DNA from: Phoma sp. XZ068
Lineage: Eukaryota; Ascomycota; Dothideomycetes; Pleosporales; Didymellaceae
Reading direction: 5' to 3'
NCBI GenBank assembly: GCA_004835665.1
Contig: RBKR01000004.1
Coordinates: forward strand, 248,001-312,000
Length of the DNA stretch: 64,000 bases
Shown: in pieces, positions 42,682 to 56,100 of the stretch
How positions within the stretch are numbered: the stretch's first letter is position 1
Layout of the letters: the number at the start of each line of letters is the position of its first letter
Program-made: the position numbers and the translations under genes
The notes under the pieces: generated by a model
What the model saw: the letters and a program-made list of their open reading frames with translations, nothing else
What the model was told of the DNA's origin: nothing
Database searches by the model: none

Positions 42682-43894
42682 ATGCCTATTCGGAGCGAAT
42701 GGAGTCTTTCGCGTGAAGGTACGTGATGCGCACGCGACGCGCTGGTGTGTACTGTAGCTAATAGATACAGGTGTCACGGGCGACACGCTTGCGCGCCTTG
42801 TTAAGCTTACGGCGCTGAATCCGCTGTTTACCCTGCCGCTGTTTCTTGCGGGCAAATACACGCTTGACGGTGGCCGGGTCGCTGGGAACCATGCGACGGC
42901 GTGGAAGCACCTGAAGACGCTGCTTGTGCTTGGGCTTGCGGACAAGGTCAGCCAATGGCTCAACAACGCCGTCACGAACAACTGGTCCAACGATACGTAT
43001 GTCTGGAGTCAGGAGGTGGTAGTCGTGACGGGAGGCAGTGACGGCATTGGCAAGATTGTCGTGCACTTGCTCGCCGAGAAGGGCATCAAGGTCGCGGTGC
43101 TGGACGTGCAGGAGTTGACATACGAAGGTGCGTTTCTCTACTACACCTCCCACTGACCATCCTACTAATAGTCCCCAGCACCGCCCTCAGTCCGCTTCTT
43201 CCACTGCGACCTCTCCTCGCCCTCCTCCATCAAAGACGCCGCATCCTCCATCCGCAGCACCCTAGGCAACCCAACCATCCTCATCAACAACGCCGGCGTC
43301 GCCCGCGGCAAAACAATCCTCGACACCACCGAATTCGACCTCAACCTCACCTTCAAAGTAAACTCGTTCGCACACTACTACCTCGCCCAGGAATTCCTCC
43401 CGCACATGGTCGCCCGCAACCACGGCATGATCGTCACCGTCGCCTCGCTCGCAGGCTACGTCACCGCACCGTCCATGGTCGACTACGCAGCCTCGAAAGC
43501 CGCGGCGGTATCTTTCCACGAGGGCCTCTCCGCGGAATTAGTCACGCACTACAAAGCGCCCAAAGTGCGCACTGTGCTGATGTGCCAGGGCTACACGCGG
43601 ACGAAGCTGTTCGAAGGATTCGACAGCAAATTTTTGTTCCCGGAGACGGTGGCTGAGGAGATCGTCAGGGCGGTGTTCGCGGGAAGGAGTAAGCATATGG
43701 TGTTGCCAGAGTTGAGTTGGGCTGTTGCACCCAGGCTGAGGAGTTTCCCGCTGTGGATGCAGTATGGGGCGCGCAAGAGGATGGATAATATGATGAGGGA
43801 TTGGAAGGGGAGACAGGTTGTGCAGCCGAGTGAGCAGCGGGAGGAGAAGAAGGTTGATGAGAGCACTGTGCTTGTTGATGGGAGTGAGAAGTGA
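42682..43894 (+). CDS. Short-chain dehydrogenase/reductase (SDR16C / retinol-dehydrogenase-like)
   Basis: NAD(P)-dependent oxidoreductase, probably of lipid or retinoid-like alcohols at the ER or lipid droplet by family analogy. Exons 42682-42718, 42771-43127, 43179-43894 give 369 residues. The tiny first exon reads MPIRSEWSLSRE; the phase-1 join gives GVTGDTLARLVKLTALNP and a hydrophobic PLFTLPLFLAGKY segment, then TGGSDGIGK (cofactor motif), LINNAGVARGK and the catalytic YAASK (43484-43498). Introns are 52 nt (branch GCTAATAG) and 51 nt. The C-terminus is charged (EEKKVDESTVL) without a peroxisomal signal. It converges on the giant gene, 208 bp away. Confidence 0.9.
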
Positions 43895-44102
43895 TTGTGA
43901 AGTGTGCATAGGTTCGATGAGAAGAGTAATATAATTTGAACGTGCAGTAATATGCATTGGTATCTCTGTAAAAGAACATCGCTGTGTATCCATGCAACCG
44001 AAGAAAAGAACAAACATAGAAAATAAACGGTACCGAAACCAAACGCCAAATCCAAATCCATATCCATATCCAAGCCAACGCCAATTTACAAACCAAACTC
44101 CC

Positions 44103-47100
44103 TCAAAGCACATTGGTATCATCCAAATCCATAACCGAGCTCTCAGGCGCCAAGCTCACCGCGCTCCTTCCCTTGGAGCTCGCTCTAGAATGCATACTCA
44201 TCGCACCGCTCATCACGCGCACGACCTTCTTCTTACTCGGCTTAGCAATCAAAACCTGAGCGGGACAAACCACAATCTCGTCCTCGCCCTCCCCAAAATC
44301 ATCGCCCTTCTTGACGACAAGCGGAAATAGCACAACCTTCACGACCGCGCGGCGCGCCTCGAGCTCGTCGTTGGATGTCGTCTCGCCCGACCGCTCGTTC
44401 ATGAGCGACGCGTTGAAAGTGACCTTGGCTACCAGGTCGCCGTGGATGTCATACTCAGGCTGCAGCGGCGGGAGCATGATGTACTCGGCACGCTGAGTGC
44501 GCATTTCGATTGAGAGTTCGACGGCGAGGCGCATGACGTTTCGCAGGGACGCTTGGATCTGCTGTTGGAGGTGCGATGGCGGGGAGAGGAGGGTGGAGAG
44601 CGTGCTGTAGATTTCGTGCACGACGGCTTCTGTGTCTTGGGCACGCTGCTGCATGAATGGCTCTCGCTTGGAGAGGAGGGTGAGCGTGATTGCTCGCCAT
44701 TGCGCTACGGCGCGTGGTGGACCTAGGGTTGTTAGATTATGTCGACTTCGCAGCTGAAGTCTGTACTCACCAACTTCTGATAAGGTCTTCTCTAAAGTCT
44801 TCAACTTCTGTCGCTGTTCTCTGTCCATACCAAAGAGGTACCGTGTGAAGACGTACTCCCAGATCATCGACATAACAATCGACATGAACACGTCTCTGCG
44901 CTTTACTCGGTCTGCGAGGAGAGAATCAACATCCGAGCCATCCAGAATGGCATTATCGAGGCGTTTGTCAATCTTCTCGCGCGTCGCGGCATCCAATCTA
45001 GTGTCAGCTTGGATGTCGGACGACAGGCGGCAAGCCCGAGTATCCGAGAACTTGGAAAATCGCAGCACCCACTGCTGTACATGTTGACAGAGTTGTTGAC
45101 AGGCGCTGTCAAAGTAGTCCTCGTCGCGGATGGTAAGGAAGCTCTCGCTGGGTTTCTTCGACGCAAGGATCTGCTTTTGCAGGCTCTTGATCTGTTCCCT
45201 TGCACTTGATAGCTCTGTCTCTAAGCGGCTGATCTCTGCATTGCGATTGTCGAGCGCAGCGCCAATCTCCTCGCGTAGAGCGCCTTCCATTCCTCTTGTC
45301 ATCTGATCATGCTGTGATCGCAAGCTCTCCAATTCTCTTTGAGATGTCTGCCATTGCTGGTGGACCAACTGGCCTTCGGACTGGAGATGAGCGTAGCGCT
45401 CATTCGCATCATTCGTGAGATTGTGATTGGCCTCTGTCAGAGTATTGTTGAGTTCTGTCAGTCTTGCAATCTCTTCTTGCAGCCGTTGGAGCGTGTCCTT
45501 CAGTTGCGCAATATCAATATCTCGTTGGTGAATCTGGCGATCACGTGCTTCGACTGCTTCTTGAACCAGCTGCTCGTCAACCTGGCGCTGATGTTGTTGG
45601 GCTTGCAGAGTTTCTTCGGCCCTCGACCGTGCATCTTCGAGTGATCGATTATGCTCTGCAAGCTGATCAAGTTGTGTTTGCAAGTCCACAATTTGCATGC
45701 TTTGCCGTTTGCGCAGGCTGGGCGCTCGCGTCGGAGACAACGGCGATCGTGGGGCCTCACCCATGGCCTCCTGAATATTGTTAGTATGCACCGCAACAAC
45801 ATCGCAGAAAAGAAATCGGCTTACGAAAGTTTCGGCCATGCTGGCGCGACGTCCTTTGCCTTCACCCCTTAATTTTGCTGCTGCTGCAAAGGCTGCGGTT
45901 GCTCCAGCCGCGAGTGCGACGCCCGAGAGGTTGGGTTCCGCCGCACTGCTAGTGTCCTGCGCACTGGCCTCGCCAAGCCTCGCGGCTGCCCTCAAGTCTC
46001 CTGATTGGGCCTTTTCCACCCGTCGCAAAGAGTGAGTTGAAGCATTGCTTGTCATGCTCATAGAGCTCATGGGTCGTTCAGTCTCTGGCGATCGAAGTTT
46101 GCCGATGTTGCTGAAAGATTGCTGGCTGCGCATGCCTGGCGAATCCCGAATCTCAGCCAATTGATGCTTAATCGGATCAGGAGTTGAGTGAGGCAGTCGA
46201 CGTGCGGGACTGAGGGCTACACTTCGATCGACGGGGTCGTTGGCCTGATGCCATGGCGAGTCCCGTGTTGGAGTCGCTCGACCGGCATGTTCGTTAGTCA
46301 ACGGCGTACTCCTACGGTCTGCTGGTGTTGGTGTAGTAGGTGGTGGTGATTTCAGGCGGTCAGAGAATGACCTGTTGCGCTCAGTACGGCGCAATGACTT
46401 GACTCCTCGCTCTGCAGATCCAACGTCCGTAATGGACCTGCCCTTCTTGAGCAGCGGAGATTCATCTGGGCTGTTCTCTGTGATTGTACCGAGTGACTGT
46501 GTACCCGGAGTGCGTGGCTGCTTCGGCACAGGCGTTATTACTTCCTTCTTCTCGCTCGGGTCACCAAAGATTGACTGGTAGGGCTCTGGTTGGCGCGAAA
46601 CCCTCGACGGGGATGTTTGTTCTTGATGAGAACGATCGGCTGAAATCTTGCTGTGAGACTCGATCGTTCGCGGACTGTCGAAGTTTGGTGTTTTCGGCGC
46701 AACAGCAGGCGAGGTGCCGTATGCGCGAGTTGAAGGTGAGGAGTCGAAGAGATACGACGTTCGCTCCTTGGTGACAAAGTCAGAAGTAGGTGATGCGACG
46801 CCTCTCGAAGCTGAATACTCCGGAAGTGCCGGACTATCTTCTACCTCTTCATTGTCCTTGACATCTCGCACAGACTTCTTTCGGGGCGTTCTAGGTCCTT
46901 GTGGATGTTGACGCTCTTCGCGAGTCGTCTCCTGGACTCGAGTTGTCGTTGCCCCGGCCAATGCCTCTCCTACGTTCCTTGTGCTATTGTCAAGCTCAGA
47001 AAACGACCATGATGGTTCGTCACCCCTTTTTCCTGACGTCTCGTTCTTGTGCAGACGCTTCTCCACCGGTTGTTCTTCATGAAAAGACACTGGATGTGTT

Positions 47101-50100
47101 CGACGTTTGTGTTGCTCCTGCGGACTGACCTCAACGTCACGCTCCGCGGTTTTCTTGCCTTTTCTGCTCTCTGAATCCTTCTTTTCTTCCTTCCTGCTGC
47201 GGACAACTGAATCCCCAACCCCAGGAGTCAAGACCTGAGGGAAAGGGTACTCGCTGACATCTTTATCGGCGGCCGGCTTAGTCTCCTTCACCAAAGTTGG
47301 TGGCAAGACTGTTGTCTCGTCTCGCACTGTGCTCCTTCCTCGCTCCTCAAGCTGTCTAGCTTTCTCTCCTGTCCTACTCCTTTCTACCTTTCGATCCTGC
47401 TTTGGTGACTGCTCAAGGGTGTTCAAGGTTCTCGCTGACTCGTTGAAAGGCTTCTCTGAGCCGAGTTCGCGGGTAGTGGAGTCAGTCAGAGTCTCAACAG
47501 TGCGAGATCCCGTATGCGGGTTCTCAAACACTGGAGTCTCAGCAGCTGTTTGCTCAACACTGTCCTGCATACTCAAGGCTGTTGTTGCATCAGTCGTACG
47601 CTTCTTCTTTCCCTTCAGCTTCTTGTCCTTGGAGGATGTGTATAGTTCTTCGGGATCCGCCTCTTCCAGTACACCAGGCGGCGACTTGCGTCTCGTAAAG
47701 GCTGGATCGTTAAGCACATCCATTGGGTCGAATGACGGTGTGTCAGTCGCTGCCAGTGGTACTTCAATACCCTTGGGCAATGCGTGGTCGATAGGCTCGT
47801 GACTCTCTTTAGTGGGCGAAGTTGATGCAGAAGCACGACCCATAGTACCGAATTTCGATACACTGGCCCTTCTCCTGGCAGTCGCAACTTCGTCGTCCGG
47901 TGCCATATCGCGGTCTTCTTGTCGAGAGTTCGAACGGGAGTGATAGAAAGTCGGGTTATTGATCACGTAGCTCGGATCAAAGCCGGACTCGTTCAACCCT
48001 GCAGCCACGGCTGCTGCGAAGTCGACGTCATGTCGTGGTGATGCTGAACGCAATCGCTCGACATCGTCATATGGAGACTTCGAACGAAGTCGGTCATCCG
48101 ATGCTGTTCGTGAGATAGACTTTGAAGTCACGATCTGAAGCGGAGTTACTGATCTTGCCTGACTCTCGTACTGGTCTGCAAGGTTCTTGACGCTGCCGTT
48201 GCCGCCGCGGCGGAGATTGCGCTCAGCTTCTCGCAGTTGCTCTGGTGACTGTTTCTCGAACAAAGCAGCTAGTCTGTGCTTCCTCGAGCCCTTCTTATTC
48301 AAGGTAGGCAGAACATCCTCAGAGATAGTATCAAAGGTCTTTGCGGGAGTAGATGGGTCGACAGAGCTCTCGTTCCTGCCCTCGATAGCCGTGCTTGTCT
48401 GTTCGGAGGTTTGATCAATGTTTGTGGCAGTCTGATTCTCAACATTTGCCTCCTTGGTTGCTTGGATGGGTTCAGATCGGCGAGTAGCACGCTCAGGCTC
48501 CTCGGCGACTGCCATGGGCGGAGTGTCATCCACAAACTCCCGTTGTCGCTCCGGTACACTCGATGACTCTTCCCTCAAAGTCTCTGATAACGTAGCTGGT
48601 TGCTCAATCTCCGGGGCTACGTCTGCAGCCACTTTGGACTTCCTGCCCTTCTTTTTCTTATCTTTCTTACTCTCACTGCGCGTTAGAGCTGGTGCAGTGA
48701 TGACTTCTTGCTCCGCAGGAGCGTGGGTAACAGGCCCTTCAAAACTAACCTCGCGGTCGTCTACATCAGGAACAGGCGTAGGTCTGTTGATCGTTGATTC
48801 GGGCACAGGAGCAATGAGCGGCGGGGGAGCGTTGCTTGGTTCAGCAATCTGCGCACGCTCCTGCTGTTCAACAGTCCTAGACGAATGGTCCTGTGTAGGC
48901 GCATTGCAAGGCGCAATAGGCACAGCCTCGGAAGTAAGCGGTGCTGCATCCTCCTGCGCGGCTGCCGCAAGCTTGTCCTGCTTCTTCTTGTCCTTCTTGC
49001 TGAGCTTCCTCGATACCACGGGTCGATCCTCGATAATGGCCTCTTGAGGTTGTGCTACTACGTCTTTCGGAATACTGTCTACTGTCCGGGTGACTTCTGC
49101 TGGAGTAGAAGGTTCGAAGTCTTGGAACGCTTCTCTCCTTGACTCGACTTCATGAACAGGCTCATCCGCGGTCGTCGCTACAACAGTCGTAGTATCGGCA
49201 ACTGATCGACTTCCGGTAATATCCCTCGGCGTATCAGACATGGTGACATCCTCAGTGGCATGCTCAACACGCTCATCAACTTCAAGAGAAGCTCGCTTCT
49301 CCTTCTTCTTTTCCTTCTTGCTCGGCTTACGAGATGGAGCCTCGAAGGGCGTGACAGTCTCTTCGGCAACATTCTCAACCAAATCCTTCGTCTCAACCGC
49401 AGCCTCATGTTTAGCTGCAGGAGTCGTAGTTTCTGGGAGATTGCCATCTCCGAGACTATCCGCCTCCTTTTTCCTATCTTTCTTACTGAGCAAGCCGGCA
49501 ACATCGAACATAGACGTGGACTGTGAGACAGAGGGTTCATCACGCTGCTCAGTCGCTGCTGCCGCCACGTCAAGCGCTTCGGAGCGCTGCCTCAGATCTG
49601 CAGCCTCGTCCCGGATAGCTTGCAGTGACGGTGAAAGCTCTCTTGGCTGGGCAACCACCCGCGGTTCGCTCTGAACAGGGCGCGCAGATCGCTGTACTTC
49701 TGTCTCGTGCTCAGTGATGGGCGACGGCAAATTGTGTTGTGTAGTCGGCTGCTCCGACTGTACTGGAGGCGCCACCTCTTTCATGGGCAATGCAGCCTCG
49801 ATGGTCTTCTCTTCAATCTCTTCAATGGGAGCAGAGTCTTTCTTGCTCTTCCTTTTCGATTTCTTCTCTTTCTTGGAAGTCGAACGGGTTAGGGTGTCTC
49901 CGGGGATCTCGGCAGGCATGGATGTTTCTCCAGTATCGAGAGGCGCTTCTGACTGAATGGCAGCGTGGTGTGGTGGTGCTGCAGCGACAGATTCATCGAC
50001 ATCAGTCTTCGGCTGATCTGCATCGATGAAGGATTCAGTCGCGAAGGCCTTCGGTGTGTCCAGCTGCACATTCGAAGCAACATGGGCCCCATGGACAACT

Positions 50101-53100
50101 GGTGCTGGCGGCTGCTCAATTTGCATGGGCTCACCAACATTCCAGGTTGTGTGCGATTCCGTTTCTGTGATTGTGGCGGGTCCATGTTCGACGCTCTCGA
50201 CTTCATTCCCCAACTTGAAGTCCTCGGCAATTGGCTCAGCAGGCGGAGAAGACTCTCGCATGATAGTGTCCTCAATTGCGCGAGGCTCTTCCTGATCTCG
50301 ATGTTGTTCGCGTTTGGCAGGCTCCTCGGTCACATCCGCCTCGGGCTGGCTGACCAATGTCGTGCTCTCAACCAAATTCTTGGATCTCTTTCCCTTCTTG
50401 CTCTTCTTCGAAGCCTTGCGACCCAGTGGCGCCGATGCCTCTTCCTGCATCTCGGTCACCACCTGCTCCTCCATGGTCGGCGCGTTATCGCTGGGCAACA
50501 AGGGCTGCTCTACAGAGGCTGGGTTATCACCAAGCGATCGTTCTGGAACGTCCGGGACGGGGTCAACAGATCGGTTTTCCATTGCCGTCAGGTCTGGCAA
50601 AGGTACGTTGACTGCTTCCGATCCCTCTTTTTGTGTTGCGTCCACAGCACGAGGCTTGACAACAACCTCTGTAGAAACAGAGTTTTCGACCTCCATCGGG
50701 GTTGTATCATGCAAAGGCGTATCGGCGAATATAGGGTCCAAAGCTGAGGCATCAACCTGCACAGATTCCGGAAGAGGCGCTGGTTCAACGACCTCAGTGG
50801 GCTCGCTTGCCGCTTCGCTGACAAGCTCAGAGACGAATGCCTCTTTCTTGGTTTTCTTGTCTTTCTTGCTCTTTTTGACTTTCTTCGGCGTAGCGGCCCA
50901 TTCCTCCTCTGCGATGACTTGTTGCGGCTCCGGCTCAGTTGGCGCAAGGGTAGATTCGCTCGATGCGATTGGTTGTGATTCTTCGACTTCACGCACGAAT
51001 GTAGGTTCTGGGACCGGCTTCGCGGTGGCTCCAGTGATGTGTTCAACGACTGGCTCGACTTGGCCGGTAGACACAGGCTCACTAAGCACCGTGGTAGGAC
51101 TAGCCTCAGAGGTGTCAACAGGTGCTGCACTCTCTTCAGCTAGATTATCTTCCAGCGCTGCTGCGGTACCCTTCTTCTTCGCCTTCTTCTCCTTCTTGCT
51201 GAGTGTGCGACTGAGTACTGGCCTCTCAGCCTCGGCTGGTTCTTGAGAGGTCTCCAATGGCGTTGACGACTCAGTCGAAGCAGGCTCCGCAGCAGGCTCA
51301 GAAATAACAGCCTGAACAGGGACATCTCGCTGCTCCGCACTCACACCATCCTCGACCTTCGTCACAACTGGGTCGGCAGTGTCGTTACTAGATAAGTGAG
51401 CGGGGTGTACAGTCCTTTCAACCTCAGCAAGCGCTGGCTCTCCAGGTAGAACGCGATCCACCTCGGTACCTTCATTGCCTTCTACAAGGGCAATGGGGTC
51501 AATTGCTTGATCGGCAGGGTTGCCTGCAGAAACAACGTCTTCCACCACAGGAGTAGCGGCGCCAGACTTTTTCTTTTTCTTTTTGCTCTTCTTGGCAGTC
51601 GAACTTGCAATGTCTTCGTCAGCTGTCTCAGTGACTGGCGCGACTTCAACGATCTCGCGAGGTTGTTCGAAAACGTCTGATGAAGGCGCAATAACATCCT
51701 GAAGTTGAAGGTCCTTGCTGGTGCCGACAGCGACGGGGTCGACCTCGATAGTCGTGTCGGAGGGCATCACCTGTAGCGCGCCATGTCCGACAACGATGTC
51801 GTTCTGGGGCTCCGCGTGCACAGGGTGGTGAGGTTCCTCAGACGATGGAATTAGTGGTTCGTCGACAATAGGCGTTGCGGTACCGGAAGCTTTCTTGCCC
51901 TTCTTTCCCTTCTTCTTTTCTTTTTTTGACAGCAGAGCTGAGCTCTCTTCCTCGATGACTGCAACAGGGGTGTATGTTGTAGAAAGGATGTCTGGTCCAG
52001 GTACTTCAACAGCTGGCTCTTGCTGGACGACATCCTCAGCGACCTCCTTGGTGACAGTCGCAGGTTGCTCAACCGCTTCGATTGGGAAAGTAGAAGCAGG
52101 TTCGGCTTTCTGCGCTGGGACATCGAGAACAAGTTCGGGCGTTGCCTCCGTGACTTGCGGCTCGGCGCTCGACTTTTTCGCTTTCTTGTTCTTCTTGCTT
52201 TCCTTCTTCGAGGGAGTGTAGGCCCAATCATCTTCTGCAGGCTGAGCAGGCGCAGTGGTCGCATCTGGTGCAGGCTGGAGCTCCTGCTCGGGTTGAATAT
52301 CAGCCTGCGCACTAGTCGGCCCATCAGATGCTGCAGTTTTGGCGTCAGTAAGTTGGGCTTGCTCCGTGAGTGGTACATCAATAGTCTTCTCGACCGTATC
52401 AACTGGTGCTGATTGCAGCTCCTGTTTCTTGGCTGAGCTGGTGTCGAGCTTTGCATCTTGGAATTGGCTGGTGGGCTCAGCCACCGTCTCGGCGATTGGA
52501 TCAACTCTCGATTGGACATCCGAATGGGTAGCGACAGGTGCCACAGTCTCCGGGACCTCATCAACTACAATGGTTGAAGTGATGTCCTCAACCGGTGTCG
52601 AGACCTCAGATTGTTTCCTGCTCTTCTTGCTCTTCTTCTTTTCCTTCTTGGAAGAAACAGGAAAGGCCTCAGGCTCTACTGGATCAACGACTTCAGCCCG
52701 CTGTTCAGTGACCGTCGGCTCCTCAACCGATGTAGCTTGTTCGACCTTCCTATCAATCACCGGCTGCGTCTGTTCAAGGGTTGTAGGTTTCACATCTGCG
52801 TCAACGAGTGGTTGACCAACTTCCCGCTGTGGCTCAAGCTGGGTAGCGAGTTCAGTAGGGTGTTGTTCGGCCTTAATCACCGCTTCTACAGGTGTGGCTT
52901 CCGGTTGTACAGGTGCAGGCTCAGGAATGATTTCCGGCTGAACAGCGACAGGCTCCTTGTCGACAACAGAAGGCTCTGCGACAGGGACTGGCTCTTCCAT
53001 CGGCGTTGCAGACCCAGATTGCTTCTTAGCCTTCTTCTCCTTCTTCTTTTCCTTCTTCGAAAGGGTCGGCGCTCCAGTGACTTCCTCTTGCACAATGTCG

Positions 53101-56100
53101 GTGGATTGAACATCCTGTACTTGTTCGTTGGTGGCGGATTCTGTTTTGTCGATTGAGGCTTCTCGCGGGCTTTCAGAGACAACGCCAGGCTCGAAGGTGG
53201 ATGATTGATGGTCGGTTTCATCAATGTTAGTTGGTGCCTCGGGCTGCGCATCCCTCTGAAGTACAGCCTGAGCCTCCCCAATCTGCGACGTTGCCAACGC
53301 ATCCAGCGCTTCAACAGGGACGCTAGACTCAAGTTCAGGTGCCGGCGTCACGGTACCGGACTGCTTCTTGCTTTTCTTGCTCTTCTTCTTGTCCTTTTTG
53401 GAAAGCAATGTCTCGGCCTCACCAGGCGCAGTCTCAGAAGACTTGGGTGCTGTGAGAGCGACATCAATTTGCTCTGCGTCACCCGCTACACGCTCAATTA
53501 CAGATGCGTCGGTACCGGCGAAGTCGATGGTCTGAGCTGGCACAGCAGGTTCTTCGTTCTTGGCCTGTTCTGTAGATACAAGCTCGTCCGCAGGTACAGT
53601 GGGAGCCGCCACTTGCTCCTCGATTTGTCGTTCTGTAACTGCTTCAGCAGCATCCTCGTGGGAAGCTTCAAGTGCTGGGACGGTCTCCGCTGACTCCGTG
53701 ACCAATTCCTCAACAGTTGAAGCACGCTTGCTCTTCTTAGTTTTCTTTTTCTTCTTGGAAGATGTTGTGATATCCAGATCCGCTTCGTTTGCTGGCTCAA
53801 TCTGTGTATCGGCTGTGGCAACAGGCTCAATCGATTCATCCTTCTTCTCTGCGGTGGCCACCGCGTCAGCAGGTATGAGCTCAGGCTCTGTCTTGACCTG
53901 CTCGACCGGTGCTGTTCCAAGATGCTCCTGCGAGATAGGTATCTCCGGCACGAGTATCGGCTCGGGTTGCTCAACAGGAACAGTCTCAGACAAATCAACG
54001 TTAACTGTATCTTTAGTGGCCACAACATCTCCTGTATGGTCTCCCTCCTTCTCTCCCGCCTTTTCAGTCTCTCGCTGCTCCTTCGCAGCATCCAAAAGAG
54101 TGACATGGCGCTCTCCTTGAGCGCTCTCCTTCTCGTCCACAACATCCACATCCTTAAATGCAGATGCCGTATCATCCAATCCACGCGCACTAGTAGTAGC
54201 AAGTTCAACACTGCCATCGGTGTTGGTCTGGGGATATTGGGTCGGTATCCCTGAGAAAGTAAGAGGTGTCTCCGAGGTTGTAGGGGGTGATGGAGACGGC
54301 TGGGGTTCAGAAACGTTGGCTGCCCGAGTCGCCTCATCCGCTAAAAAAGAATCGATCGCGGTCTTGTTTTGTTGTTTTTTGTTTTTCTTCTTGTCTTTCT
54401 TCGAAGGCGCTGTGCCTGTCCAGACGTCGGCCTCTTCATCGAGAGCTTGCGTCACTGATGGCTCCGAAGTCGCAGGAAGGACACTTGGTTCAGTGTCGGG
54501 TACAAGCTCCTTGATTACTTCTTCTGCGGGAGTTGCGGGCTGTGACGCCTCGCTCTCGACCGCTGAAGCTCGCTTGGCCTTCTTCCCTTTCTTCTTCTGG
54601 GCCTTCGAAAGTGACACTGACTCTTCAATAACAGATTCCTGCGTCTCCAATGATGGCTGGGGTTCAGGGTCCTCAATCGGTGCTGGGGGTGGACGATCAC
54701 TTGGCACAGCCTCGATGGGTGCATCGGAGCTGCTGGCAGTGGGCTGCAGTTCCTCCTTGATTTGCTCCTCGGCTGTGGAAGATTTCGATTGCTCACCAAT
54801 TTTGGTCTGAGGCTTATCGATGGCCTGGGTTTGAGCAGCCTCTGTGGTCGCTTCTGATGGGGTTGCGGGTTCAGAAGCTTCAGTATCCACAACGGAAGCA
54901 CGTTTGGACTTCTTCGCCTTCTTCTTCTCTTTCTTCGACAAAGGCGCAGACTCTTCCTGGCCAACAGCTTCGGTTGTAGCCTCGTCCACCGTCGGCACTT
55001 CAGGTTCTGCATATTCGCCTGGTGCCGTATCTTGGGAATCCTCACCCTGGACAGCCGCTTCCACAACAGGTGGGACAACGGCTGTCTGTTCCTCAGGTGC
55101 GACATCTGTGACCGTCGAAGGCTCTTCCGTGATCTGGCGACTGGATGCGGAGGGTGCATCAAAAGAAAACCTATTGAGCTCTGCTGTGGGTGTCTCGATT
55201 GGCGTTGCAGGCTCGCTCGTTTCAGCAATCGACGCACGCTTTGACTTCTTTGCCTTCTTCTTGTCCTTCTTTGACAGCGAAGCAGGGACCTCCTCCTGGG
55301 TTGTCTCCTGTGTAAGCTCTTCGACAATAGGAGGCTCCGATACGAGCACGGTAGCAGCACTCTCAACATCTCGAGTCTCAGACGGAGGGGGTGCTGCCCT
55401 CTCATCCTCAGCAACGATCGTGGGTTGGGCCTGAATAGGTACTTCAGAAGGCAGCTGCTCAGGGCCCGGAAGCTGCTTATCCTCTTCCGTCGCAGGGGTG
55501 CTTGGAAGCGAATCCTCAGCGATAGAGACCCGCTTGTTCTTCTTCGCCTTCTTCTTATCTTTCTTAGAAAGAGGTTGCTTATCTTCCACTTCCGCTTGCT
55601 CAACCGACTTGACTTCTTCGGTGACGGGTTCAAAAGTCGTCTCAGGCGCAGATACTGATTCTTCCGTAGCAAGGACGTCAGGCGTTGGTTCAATTACAGA
55701 TGCAGGCTGAATGATATCCTTATTTTTAGTTTCCTCGGGCACCTGTGGGGTAACATCAACACTCTCCTCGAGAGGCGCAGGTTTCGCCTCCTCTGCCAGT
55801 ACCTCCGTTGGTGCAGAAGGCTCGCTCTCAGCGAGTGAGGCGCGCTTGTCTTTTTTGGCCCTCTTCTTGCTCTTTGTAGAACTTGAAACTTCCTCGGCAA
55901 CCTCTGGTGTCTCTTGCGAGATCGAGGCTTCGGTAGGTACGACTTGCTGATCGGTGGTGGAGTTATTAGTATCGACTGCCATGCTTGTGCCGATAGTCGT
56001 GTCGTTGTCCGTACTCAGAACTGGCTCAGCAGCTGGCTCGGTAGCAAGGTCTCTGTCGGGTTGGGTGGCTTGAACTGTCTCGGCTAGAGCAGTTGCAGTA

